The notes under the pieces: model-generated | What the model saw: only the letters and a program-made list of their open reading frames with translations | Databases searched by the model: none | What the model was told of the DNA's origin: nothing | Position numbers and translations under genes: made by a program | Part shown: positions 9,133 to 19,899 of the stretch, piece after piece | Numbering within the stretch: position 1 is the first letter of the stretch | How the letters are laid out: each line of letters starts with the position of its first letter | Origin: Hyaloscypha bicolor E | Lineage: Eukaryota; Ascomycota; Leotiomycetes; Helotiales; Hyaloscyphaceae | Assembly (NCBI RefSeq): GCF_002865645.1 | Contig: NW_020194563.1 | Span: 268,152 to 332,151, forward strand | Reading direction: 5' to 3' | DNA: 64,000 nt

Positions 9133-10217
9133 TCAGTTAGTAGATTCTACTCCCCCAGTCTCCCGTTGTGTCTTGGCCCTCCGACGTCTCTTCAGAAATT
9201 CATATATTGCTATCGCCCCTGCAGCAAAACTGCCCACGCCTCCTAGAGTACCTGCGATGACTGCTGCGAGATTTATGCCTGTTGGAGTGGGGTTTGGGTT
9301 TGATGTGCTTGATGTCTGCGTAGGAATGAATGTTGTGCTTGCAGTGCCTGGGCTCGGTGTAGGCGTGCTTGATTGCGAGGCTGGAGCAATCACTGGCGTT
9401 GTATTCGAGGTTGTGGCTGGGGTTGAAATTGAGATCGAGGTTGAGGGTGATGTAGTTGAAACTCTAACGATATTGACACTGAGATCGGGAATCGCGGCGC
9501 ATTGGAATTGCACGTAGGTTTGTGTGTCGGTGATAATCCAAGGAACGCAGTAAGGCGCTGTTGATTCACTGTTGCCTTCGTTAATTCCGACCCTGATGAT
9601 TTTCAAGGAGCACGGTGGAGCAGAGCGAGAAGCAACAAATGACGAAAGGGAAGTAGGTGTATATACCAAGTTATATCAGCCCCGCAAATACATGCCGCAG
9701 TACTTAATCCGGTACACGAGCAACCTGCAGGTGTGTTGGGGTAGTCGTGACAGGCTGTTCTCCAAATATATGACCCTCCAGGAACACCACACGTGAAATA
9801 AGATGTTGGCCCTCCAATACCGCCAGAGACACAGGTGAGTCCGGGTCCACACCACAGGTTCGAGTCTGCGGGTGCTTCGTTAGTAGGGGCTTCAAGGTAT
9901 GCGGAACTTGCTTGATTTTATTATCGGAATGTGCGATCCAAAGACGTACACGGGTACGTGCTGCCCACGACGCTGTAGCCGGAACAAATCACGGATCCAT
10001 CACGCTTTCGTCCAACATCTGCAACCTGTTGGGCCAAAACTGGCGCAGGAGTGATTTGACATTCGGGAGGTCCTGCGCGGTTTTCATCTTGCGAGTCTAC
10101 CGGTGCGACATCAGCAAGGGCCAACTCGTCTGGTTGGGCGACTCCAATCACAAGACTGGCATACACAGTTAAGAGAATTGAGAGACTGGCCCATTTTGAT
10201 ACTGGATGTATTGCCAT
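9133..10217 (-). CDS. Signal-peptide, Cys-rich, Ser/Thr-rich single-TM surface protein
   Basis: Three exons on the minus strand (9958-10217, 9667-9906, 9133-9592), with introns 9907-9957 and 9593-9666, give 319 residues. The start encodes a classical signal peptide (MAIHPVSKWASLSILLTVYA, then SLVIGVA). A Cys-rich ectodomain follows (CGPGLTCVSGG, then CSCTGLSTAACICG). Next comes a Ser/Thr/Pro-rich, presumably O-glycosylated stalk. A single TM helix, about LAAVIAGTLGGVGSFAAGAI, precedes a basic KRRRRAK stop-transfer and a short cytosolic tail. This is the layout of fungal plasma-membrane/cell-wall sensor-type proteins. The exact donor of the first intron is uncertain (two GT sites give slightly different joins). 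Function is not assignable beyond surface location. Confidence 0.7.
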
Positions 10218-10754
10218 CGCGGTAGTTGAAAAAAAAAATCGCGACTAGTCTGAGATAGCGGAGCAGAATAAACAGCAGAGGGCGCGAGATGCGAGACAAG
10301 AATTTAATTATAGAGATGAAAAGCCTTGTGGTGTCAACAGGCTGTACTGGCCAAGGCATATTCGCGAAAGATAACCAAGTCTAGTGGATGAGGCTGGAGG
10401 GTCGGCCAATACAGCTGAACGACAAAAGCCATTTATTTGCTTGGCAGCCCCAATGTGGAAAGCCAGGCCATACGGCCAGGAATTGGGGTGACGAGCGAGA
10501 TAGCGGCTAGTCGGGCTGTATGGGTTAGCAAACTTTAGATTTCCTATTTCTGTCAAACAAGGCTGCGTGGCGAAATGTTCATGAGCAGCGGCAGCTTTGT
10601 GAACGCGACTATGAATACAATCGTTGTATCATTTTAATAAGTATAGCAAAAATTGGCCTCCTCTTTTGACGACCTTAGCGCCCTATTCCGACTGCAGAAT
10701 ATTTTGCCAAAAAGCATAATTAATCTTACTCAAAATAATTAGACCTATTTAAGT

Positions 10755-10800
10755 AAACTACTTAGAGTACTTAAGGTACTTAGGGTACTTAAGTAATTAA
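10755..10800. repeat. Short GTACTTAAG-type direct repeats
   Basis: ACTTAGAGTACTTAAGGTAC is followed by TTAGGGTACTTAAG. Several imperfect units of about 10 bp repeat head to tail in AT-rich DNA, consistent with a decayed element. Confidence 0.5.
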
Positions 10801-11020
10801 GCAAGTTGCTCAGGGTACTCGATTGCTCAGGCGAGTCGACTGAGCCGAGGGTAAGGGCCCGTTTCGCAACCCTTGAATATTCGGATACTGCCGATATCGT
10901 AACGCTAGCATTCAGATATTACAAAAATAAGTGTTTTGCTTTTTTTTTTTTTTTTGAATACTAGCATTGAACGCTAGCATTTAGATATAAACATCTGCCC
11001 CTATACTAATCTTAGTTTTT

Positions 11021-11050
11021 TCAGAACAACCTCTAGGAGGTCGTTCTGAA
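11021..11050. repeat. Imperfect hairpin
   Basis: CAGAACAACCT and AGGTCGTTCTG form an 11-bp stem with one mismatch around a tiny loop, flanked by T-rich and A-rich bases. Two imperfect direct repeats of AACGCTAGCATTYAGATAT lie just upstream (about 10900 and 10970). This is probably a remnant of a small mobile element. Confidence 0.5.
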
Positions 11051-14000
11051 AATACTGAGAGTTGAATGCTCGGCTTTTGCTACTTTATGGGCCTCTCGAG
11101 GGCATAAACTCTTTCTAAAGCTTTATATTTTGCGATTCTCCTAAAATATAGCTTGTATTAATTTATTTAGTAGTAAATAATATAAGGCGCAATTATTTTA
11201 TTAATTACTTTTCCATTTAATAATAAAATAAATTCAGGCTTTAAGGCACTATAATTATAGGGAGTAGTCGCTAATTATTAGGGAAGGAGAAGTGGGACCT
11301 TGCGCTTCCAGTACGTCGAGAATCCATCCCTTCGGCTACTTGTATCTCGAAGCCGACGCCGCGGCCTTTATTGTCGGAGGCAGATTGCTAGAGCGCCACG
11401 ACAAGGACAGATAAAAGGGCAATTACGTGGTTGAATAGGAGGACGGTGGAGTTAGAGCGGCGTTTGGCGTCACCTTTGGCAACCCTTTAGCTCTCTACGA
11501 CCAAAAGACAAAACTTCGCTGTGGAGCAGCGTATGGAGACCTCGATCTCTCCACTATCTGTATGAAACCTCCCTGTCAGTGTGATTTCATCAAGTTATCG
11601 CAAATGACGTTGTCAGAGCTGCACGCCGGGAAGCCTCCGGAATCGCTACAGTATGTATTTGGTGGACCGAGTGAGCGGGACTTCGCACCCAGTGAGGAGG
11701 GATTTACCGGGAATTTTGCCAAACCAGACAAATTGCATAACTTTTTGCGTATGAGGAATACGGTTGCTCTGATATTTGGTGTGTTTACAATGTCTTGATG
11801 GTGGTTTGGAATGAGGATGAAACAGTTGCATTTCGTGTGGGCGTGGGAATTGATAACGCTGTGAGTTTGAAACATAGAAGGCCCTTCTCAAGATAGTTCT
11901 TCTGGGTTAATGTCAATCAAGGGCTCGGTGCCTACCAGTGGACTTTTCGACACTGCGTTCCCTTTCGTGAGCCTATCAATTGTGATCAAGGGCCTCCTAC
12001 GATATTGACTGTTTCATTCACTGGTAATCCCCTGTCCGAGGTGCTGATAACGATTCACGATTCCTTCAGAAAATGGGCAGGCGCTTGCTGTAGGGATGTG
12101 CTCCTCCGTCCGCTTCCAACTCAATTTGAAGCCCGAGATGGTAGAGCAAGTAGTTTTTGGCTGTCACAACGCCGAATAAGATCCAAACGGAGAATAAACA
12201 TCTAGATAGTCAAGGGACTCCTCCTCAAAACACTTGGAACAGACAAGTGATGTCCAGAATGTATGGGGGTTCGAGAGTATCAGCGGATTGCTAGACACTA
12301 GCTAGGTGCCAAGCCCGGGCGTGGGGTACATCGGCGGCAGATCATCTCCCATGTGTCGGGACCACATGAAAGACTTGGCTACAGCTCCCGCCTTGGCTCA
12401 TATTACTACCGAACACTTGGCAAAGAGGCTTGCCAACGTCGACGATGGTAGCATGGCGTTTACTTACAGGACACGCCATTTTAAGCCGAGTTTGAGTAGA
12501 AACGTCCAGAGAAGTCGCTCTGAACTATGGGGATATTAATCCCAGTAAAATGCACCGGTCTCTTTTTCACGTCTTTGGGACATCCGTGAAAACGGCGGGC
12601 GCTTGCCTCTGCCCGAATAATAGTAATATATTCGATCCTAAATTACTGGAGTCTATAAAATATCTTTGATTCAGCCTTTTGGGCGCCTCACAAAGTTAAG
12701 GTCGTCGCGAGTGTTAGTGATTGGGGGGGGGGAATCAGTCAGCCCCTTGAGAGTCGATAGTCGCAGCCCACGGCTATGAGTGGAGATATTTGGGTTCGGT
12801 GGCCGTTATCGAGATCAACGAAGAATCTTTTGGATTGAATTTTGAATGCGATTGTTTTCCTCGCCCGAAGAAACCACGTTTAAAAGGAAAACTAGACCAA
12901 TTTCAAAGACCGCGACCTAGTTTTCCCGATGGTAAGGGACGAGGATTAGGATTCGAGATTATTGATGAGTTCTGCAATCAAGTTCCTCCCGGACTTATGG
13001 GAGTACTTCGGCGGCGATGCGTGTGGATCCTCGGGGCCTGTGAGCCGAGCCTGCGATAGGCCTAGATTTCTCTGCGCCATGATGAATAACCGGCTTCGTA
13101 AAGTACCAGTAATCTAAAAAGGTAAATGGACAACCAACGCCCTCTCAAAATAACCCAGCATGAACAAATACCTCGGTCTCTTCGTAACGTAAGTCAACCG
13201 CATCCTCTTCCCCTCGCTCCTCACAAAAGAGCACTCATGCGTAACTTCGTAACAAGTTAACAGCCAACACCCTTTGTAGGCACGTCTCCGCGTCGCATCC
13301 GCGCCACACGGACTCGCTCCGCATATCTTTTTGCGGAGGGCGAGGAGGGGTACATTCATAGTGTAGTTCTGAGATAAGGCTAATGCCTTGCTTGGCAGGT
13401 GCTTGACTGGCGTAAGCTGACCCACAAGGCTAATGCCTGGCTTGGCAGGTGGAATCTGACCCACAGACTAGATTATTTACGACTTTCCTCTTTGGAATAG
13501 GTATTTGCCCTTATCTTGCATCTGACAGTAATTCAAGGATAATGCTGGTCTTCGGAACCTCGGCGCGCCCGTTGCGTTGAAGTTTCGCCTCCTCGCAGCG
13601 AATCATCTGGAGTGCTTCCCACGACATGCATGGGAACGGCCCTGCCCCTGTACCATCGTAGAACCGACTGGTCGGTTATAATTTACCCCTTTTAGCAGCT
13701 CGCTTAAGACGTGGCGGCCGCGAGCGTCGATTGGCTGGTGCTGTTGAAGCTTCTCCCCTTCCGTATTATTCAGGTAATCAAAATCGTCGCGGGGCTGAAG
13801 CTTCCCCCAGGAGAGGGACTGAATCCCCTAATAGGAAAGCGCTGTCTTAACCGGCAGAGCCGAATCTACAGTGGTTGTCCCAATGAATGCACATCAGGCT
13901 ATCAAACTACGTCGCGCAAGGGGGGCTTGACAAATAAGCCTCAGGTCCAGCTGGGGTGCACGGCTACGAAGGTATAGGATCTGCATTTCGAGAATATAAT

Positions 14001-14078
14001 CTCTGCTTCCCCCTTCCTTTCTCTTTTCCTTCTTGCTTATCCCCTCCGTCTGCACAGTTTCCGGACGTACCGATCGCC

Positions 14079-16190
14079 ATGGCTTCGCAAAACCTTGCCA
14101 ACTTCGCCCTCGACGGTGGTGACCCTCGTATGGAGGAGAAGAAGAATCCAGGACAGTACGCCCTCGATAATGGCCATGAAGCTGGTCTTGCAACCGGCTT
14201 CAGCATCGAGGCCGCTCAAGTCCATAACGACTCTTCCGTCCTGTTCGAGGAGTATCTCCACTATGCGAAGATCACCCGTGCTGTCAAGGCCTGTAGGGGC
14301 TGTGGGGATAATATGGGTGTATATTGGTATAATAGTAAGGAATGATGGTGCCCTAAGAGCGGGGAAGAAGCTATATATATATCTGTGTGGCCTGTGCGTA
14401 GCACGTGACACGTGCCGAGGAGCGTGAATACGAGGGGAACCTCATTAAGCGCAAGGACCCCTGGTCTCTCGGCGGCATCATCAAGAATCGATTCTCAAAG
14501 GGCCATGTCCATGAAGTTAATGCTGTCGTCGATGGCGATACCATTACCACAACTCACAACAACTGGTCTACTGTCACCGATCTTGAGTGGAGACAAGCTT
14601 CCCGTGCTACTAGAACCGCTAGCTGGGGTTCCATCTTCTTCTTGATCACAACTGATATTCTCGGTCCTTCTGGTGCCCCGTGAGCATTGTCCCTGGCAAA
14701 GAAGCTTGAACCTTCTAAACAAAGAAATGAGCTAACAATTTCTAGATGGGCTTTCTCCAACACTGGCTACGGTCCTGGTGCAGCTCTCTACACGGTTTTC
14801 GGTCTCATGGCTTCCATTTCCGGCTGGTACGTCTGGGGCGTCTATATGCACATGGATTCCGACCGCTACCCACTCCGTGATTTCGGACAGGCCTTCTTCC
14901 GTGTCTTCGGCAAGGAAGTGAGACATATGATCAATGTTCTGCAAAGTCTCCAAATGTTCATGCTGGTGGCTGTGCTTATCCTCAGTCTTGGTGGATCTGT
15001 ATCCCAGGTTTCCATCGGCAAGGATGGCGCGAATGGCAATGGAGTATGCTTCATCGTCTGCCTCCTCATCATCGCCATCCTTGGCATGGTACTTGGCCAA
15101 ATCCGCACCCTGCAACGTTTTGGATGGCTTGCCAACCTCTCCGTCTGGACAACCGTCATCACTTCCTTCATGGCTATCGGTGTCTCTGCCACCTCCAGCC
15201 CTAACTATGCGACCATGTTCGGCTCGTTCGGCGGTGCTGGCTCTGCATATGGAGACAGGAACTTCCCCAACGGTACAATGGAAAGCCATATTCCCATCCA
15301 AACGTTTGCTGGCACTCCGCCTGACGGATTCGCATCCGGTGGAACCGGTTTCCTCGGTACTTACCAGGGTATTAACACCATCATCTACGCTTACGGTGGA
15401 GCCATGCTGTTCTTCAATCTCCTGGCTGAGATGCGCAACCCTTGGGATTTCTGGAAGGGAATGCTCTGCGCTGATATCTTCATCTATCTCGTCTACATGT
15501 TCTTCGGTCTCTTCCAATACTCCTACCAGGGCCAGTACACATACAACACCGCTATCCAATCCATCAACCCATACAATTATCAGACAGCGGGTAACATTCT
15601 GTCCATTGTTGGGGGGCTGATTGCAGCTGCCCTCTACGGAAACATCGGCATCAAAGTCATCTACAACAACGTCTTCATGGAGCTATTCCGTACGTTCCCC
15701 CAGCCTTTCCTCTAACCCCTTCCTCATCTAACATATCACAGACTTCCCAGCCCTGACCACCAAGCACGGCAAGCTAATCTGGGTCGCCATGGTCCCCATC
15801 TACTGGTCCCTCGCCTTCGTCGTGGCCGGCGCCGTCCCCGAGCTCGGCGACATCTCCTCCCTCGTTGGCGCCTTCTGCATCGGCAACTTCACTTACACCT
15901 TCCCAGCCCTCCTGAAGATCGGTTTCGAGGTCAAGAAAGGCGCCATGCTGCCAGACGAAGGCTTTGACGAGAGCACGAAGAAGTATGTGCGACATGACGG
16001 TGGTCTGAAGAGATGGTTCAGAGGGTATCGGAAGAGTTTCCTCCTGACAAGCTTCAATATCTTTTACTTCCTCGGTTCCCTGGTCGTGTGTGGATTGGGT
16101 AGTTACTCGGCTATTAAGGCGCTGATTGGTGCGTTTTCTGGTGGAAGTGTGACTACTTCTTTCGATTGCCGATCGCCGTACGCTGGTTAG
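14079..16190 (+). CDS. Mtr-like amino-acid transporter (AAAP family)
   Basis: This is a plasma-membrane amino-acid permease of the neutral/aromatic type related to Neurospora Mtr (Aa_trans family). The proposed exons are 14079-14282, 14402-14679, 14746-15689 and 15742-16190 (624 residues). Introns 2 and 3 (14680-14745, 15690-15741) are ordinary. Conserved landmarks are FEEYLHYAKITRA, SWGSIFFLITTDILGPSGAP, WAFSNTGYGPG, a run of hydrophobic helices, and the C-terminal VAMVPIYWSLAFVVAGAVP. The N-terminus is cytosolic. Intron 1 (14283-14401) is unusual. It has a weak donor (GTCAAG) and consists of a dispersed repeat also found near 57.1 kb. Without splicing, translation stops shortly after at 14343-14345. 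The gene is functional only if this insertion is removed from the mRNA. Confidence 0.85.
14297..14414 (+). repeat. Dispersed repeat forming intron 1 of the transporter (copy 1)
   Basis: The block GGAATGATGGTGCCCTAAGA, then GCGGGGAAGAAGCTATATAT, then GTAGCACGTGACA is closely matched at 57077-57185 in the same orientation. It contains the palindromic CCCTAAGGG-type core and ends with GCACGTGACA. It is flanked by an imperfect 8-bp duplication, ACCCGTGC at 14275-14281 and ACACGTGC at 14408-14415. That is what a transposition target-site duplication would leave. Confidence 0.7.
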
Positions 16191-16394
16191 AGTGTAAACG
16201 GTGCGGGGAATAGATTCCGGAGAGGATGACGAGACCAGAATCAAGAATAGATGTCACGTGCAACACATTTGTCGCATCATTTCTATCAAAGACAAGATTC
16301 TAGATAGACTTATAATTTGAATTAGATCTGTTCTCCACTTTTATTTTACAGAACGTGGGTTTTGCAGTGATGGTGACGAGCTTGCATTGATGTA
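16191..16394. other. Transporter 3' flank up to the transposon
   Basis: This is GC-normal sequence with no gene, ending at the TA dinucleotide (16393-16394) that borders the transposon terminal repeat. Confidence 0.6.
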
Positions 16395-16395
16395 C

Positions 16396-16422
16396 AGTCG
16401 GTCCGATCCAAAAGCAACAAAT
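16396..16422 (+). repeat. Left terminal inverted repeat
   Basis: This is 27 bp beginning AGTCGGTCCGATCC, identical to the reverse complement of 32778-32804. It is preceded by TAC; the first base of the repeat may be the C at 16395, which corresponds to T at the other end. Confidence 0.9.
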
Positions 16423-16799
16423 TGGTCGCTCTTTTACGCCCATAATAACTTTTTAACCACAACCCTAATTAATTTATACTAAGTTATGCGATTATAGAAT
16501 AGAACCAGGCGAAAAATACCTATTAATCGGATTTTTAATATAATTTGTAGTTTATTAATAATTAAGGCCTAAAGTACACGGACCCTTTTTATTTTATTGA
16601 TTTTTCGTCATACAAAACGCGAATATTTCTACTCGCTAAGGTCACGTGAGCCCGTACTTTAAGGGGATATTACAGTATCTCACTAGCCTTATTATTAATA
16701 TAATATTAATATTTAAGCCCTATAAGCTTAGAAGAACCTTCCTAAATATCAAATATAGCTTTCTCTAGTACTATATATTATATATATATAGTAGGGCCC

Positions 16800-18800
16800 T
16801 AGTTATATAGGATTCAAGCTAATTTTGGCCAAACTAATTCCATAAACTCTAGCTACCTTCGCTCTCCTGCTTTTATATATTATCCCATTCCTCCATTACC
16901 GTTTTAGATATCGTTCTATAGCATCTTTACTTCTTTATACACCAAGCAGCTTATTTAATACTTAATCCCTTCCAATACGTATTTATCTAGCGGAATGTAT
17001 AATTACAGAATCTCTATATAGTCTTAATTAAACAAGCTTCAAGTGCCTCTACTACCTTAGCTTTAGTATCTGGGAAGCTAGTCTTCTTTACTTAATAATA
17101 TCGAGTTTTGCTATATCCCTAATATATCTCAATTAGGTTAATTTCGTAGTGGAACTTCGGTAAAAACATAGCCTTATACCCTTGCTCTATAATAAGCTCT
17201 TTAACTTGAGACTTCTCTTTAAAGAAGTCTTAGTAATTCAATAGAATACGAGCTAAACAGTACGTTTATTTAATAGCGGGAGGATATTCAAGGAATATAG
17301 TACACCTAGTACCCTTTGGGCACTTAAATCTTAAGCCAGGAATATTATAATCTCGCTTAATAAGAATCTATTCTATACCCTTAGGCTCTCTTTCTCTATT
17401 CAGATTAAGTTGCCAAAGGACTTAAATAATGCCCTATAGCCCCGGAATTATATACTCCGGTAGTAAATATATATCTCTCCTATAGGGCTTAATATTACCT
17501 TTTTTAACCCCCCCTAGTGCCTTATTTATACTAAAGGCGTTTAGTATACCTTCGCCATATGAAGCATATACAGAAAACTAATCAAATATTAGAATAGCTA
17601 TATAGTTTGGGTACTTCTGTTCAAATATATCAAGTATCCTAGTAATCTAAACTAATAGCTGTTTTATATCCTACCAGGGGTCTCTATTTGAGCCTGAATA
17701 TATAATTTAACGGGTATTCAAATCGGGGTTATCTGGGATAAGAATGCCTTTATTATTTAGTACCCTAATACGTCTCTCAGGGCCCACAAACTCAGAATCG
17801 TGAATTAGCCTCTCTTTACTCTTTCCGGGCATTTTTTACTAATTATCTACTAGCTAGAGGCTCTTTTTATAATTAAAACCATAGAAATAGCTCTCGTTAT
17901 AAAAGTATATTATATATACATGACCCCTAATTAGGAATATAGGTTAAATCATATACTATATACTAGCTTTATCCTTCTTATATTAAACTATATATAATAA
18001 AAGCTCGTTTATTAGTAGTAAAAATACCTCTTAATAATACTAAATTATATTAGGTTATTTATATCTATCTATATAAAGCCCTTTCTTAATCTTATAGTAA
18101 TAAAAGCCGAGCCTAGAGAGCCATAAGTAATAGGCTTATTAATTATTAATAATAATCGAGGTAAAATCTCCTAATTAATAGTATTTAGGAAATCGTTTAG
18201 TAATATTATTCCAAGCTCTTAATTAATTAACCAAATTTAATAGGCTAAGAATACGTCCTTATTATCCAGATAAGACGCTCTATTTCTTTTACTACCCCTA
18301 GCCTCTTGCGGAATACTATACTACTATTAATAGTAATTAAATAATTCACTAATTCACTAAGCAAGTATCTTTCTATTATTAAAATAATAATTACTAGCGG
18401 CTACTAAGAGAAATATATTAATTCTTCCTAGCTAATATTATCCTGGCTTTATAAGCTATTAGATATATTACCGGAGTAAGTATAAGTTAGTAATTATACG
18501 GGAGGTATAGGAGTCTTTTATTTATACTAGCTTTATATCCATATTATTAAGGACTTCCTAATAAGTTATTTATATATCTAGAGCTTTATTATATCTATAA
18601 GCATTTCTAATAAAGGTATCCAGAAGTAGTTTATTTACTTTATTATCTTTATCTTTAAGCCTTTACTTTTCCCTTAATTATATATCTCTAGAAATATTAA
18701 TTAGCCCGCTAATAATATTGAATTATAGCCTCTTTTATTTAAAAGATAATATAATTATAAGAGTCTTAAGCCTACTAGATTATGCTATAGCTTGAGTATT
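16800..18800 (-). pseudogene. DDE transposase, C-terminal part (RIP-damaged)
   Basis: The minus-strand reading recovers a long coherent protein broken mainly by TAG/TAA at expected Gln/Trp positions. Recognisable pieces in order are RNRASYLDNKDV (about 18280), IIYSGSNRDPW followed by ILIFD (about 17600-17715), LRFKCPKGTRCTIFLEYPP (about 17290-17350) and FLPKFHYEINLIEIYW. A tail with RRFCN-like and AYWKGL-like motifs follows (to about 16880). This order matches large fungal DDE-superfamily transposases. It is continuous with the N-terminal piece at 32060-32495 once the LTR element is removed. Confidence 0.75.
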
Positions 18801-18804
18801 ATAA

Positions 18805-19100
18805 TATAACAGGCTATACTCGTCGAAAATCATGTTATTTTAGCGGTTTTGAGATTTAGGTCACATGGTAAAGGCTATGGCCTTTTGTACGTGACTTGCA
18901 GAAATCATATAAGAAAGCTGGTTTTTCTATAGACTTAGAAAATAATTCTTTATAAGTATTTAATTAATTAAGCTTTTACATATTATATACTATTTATACT
19001 TTACTATTTATGCTTTTAATTTATTATTTTGCTATTAAGTCACGTTTTGTACTCTAGTATACTTTATATGGGTTTTTGTCTTATTATAATTTCTCTTTCA
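18805..19100 (+). repeat. 5' LTR
   Basis: This is 296 bp starting TATAACAGGC (a TGTAACAGGC-type start after RIP) and ending TTCTCTTTCA. It aligns without gaps to 31739-32034; the differences are mostly C/T and G/A transitions. It contains a long imperfect palindrome, GTCACATGGTAAAGGC to GGCCTTTTGTACGTGAC (18860-18895). Confidence 0.85.
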
Positions 19101-19899
19101 TATATTTTATAGTAAGTAATACAGGGAAGATAGAAACTTTATAGTTAAGGTAATACTCTTATGAAATTCTAAGAAATATCTATAAGGCGGATTATTAGCT
19201 TAATAAGTTAGGGGAAAAAAGGGCTATTATAATACCTTAAGCCTAAGGCCAAAATATTAAGGATATATGAGTATTAATCTTAGTATCTTATATTAATTTC
19301 CAATATATCCAGTAATTTAGATACAAGTTAGCCACAAGATATAATTACTAGTATAATATATAGGAGTAATAGAAATAGAGGCTAATTATAAAAGGAAAAG
19401 AAATAAAGGAAATAGAATAACAAATATTATATTAAGATAGTATAAATCAGACCTTAGTTAGAATTAGATTTTAGTACTCGGAAATAAAGTTATATTATTA
19501 ATTTATATATTATTTTTAGTTATAGTAAAAGCCGGAATTAAAATAGCTTTAATTTTAGTAATAAAGCTTATTCCTAAGTCTAAAAAAGATACCTAAAAGA
19601 AGAAATATTCTCAAATTTAAGTAAAATAATAAACTAGAATTAGAAATAAGAATTAAAAAGAAATCGGAAATAAGAAATTATATAAATAAACTAAAGAAGT
19701 TTCTAAAGAAAGAAATAAATACTAAGTAAAAAAAGAAAAGAGAATTCAGAAAAGTTAGAAAAATTAATAAAATCGTATTTATTCTTTTTATTATTACTTT
19801 TAATAGTATTAATAAATATACCTAATTCGGTAAAATCAAGGGAAAATACTATAGGTATTAAGCTAAAGGAATAGGAAAGAAAGTATAAGTAATAGAAAT

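Larger units (their letters stand above)
10218..14078. other. Long gene-poor interval with repeat remnants
   Basis: No confident gene is seen. 10690-11280 is AT-rich with repeated GTACTTAAG-type motifs, a poly-T run near 10940-10956, and a hairpin at 11021-11050. Open frames at 11562-11798, 12790-13059 (plus) and 13114-13464 (minus) have no recognisable domain and no supporting context. The last few hundred bases form the presumed transporter promoter. Confidence 0.45.

Noticed and set aside
9173..9517. 114-codon plus-strand Val/Gly-rich frame
   Set aside because: It is antisense to the Ser/Thr-rich stalk of the surface-protein gene and reflects that composition.
13790..13900. Possible tRNA-like hairpins
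   Set aside because: A short inverted repeat is present, but no T-loop, anticodon arm or acceptor stem could be assembled.
14732..15559. 275-codon open frame on the minus strand of the transporter
   Set aside because: It is a shadow of the GC-rich exon 3 of the amino-acid transporter; its Glu/Asp/Gly/Val-rich content mirrors the hydrophobic codons on the other strand.
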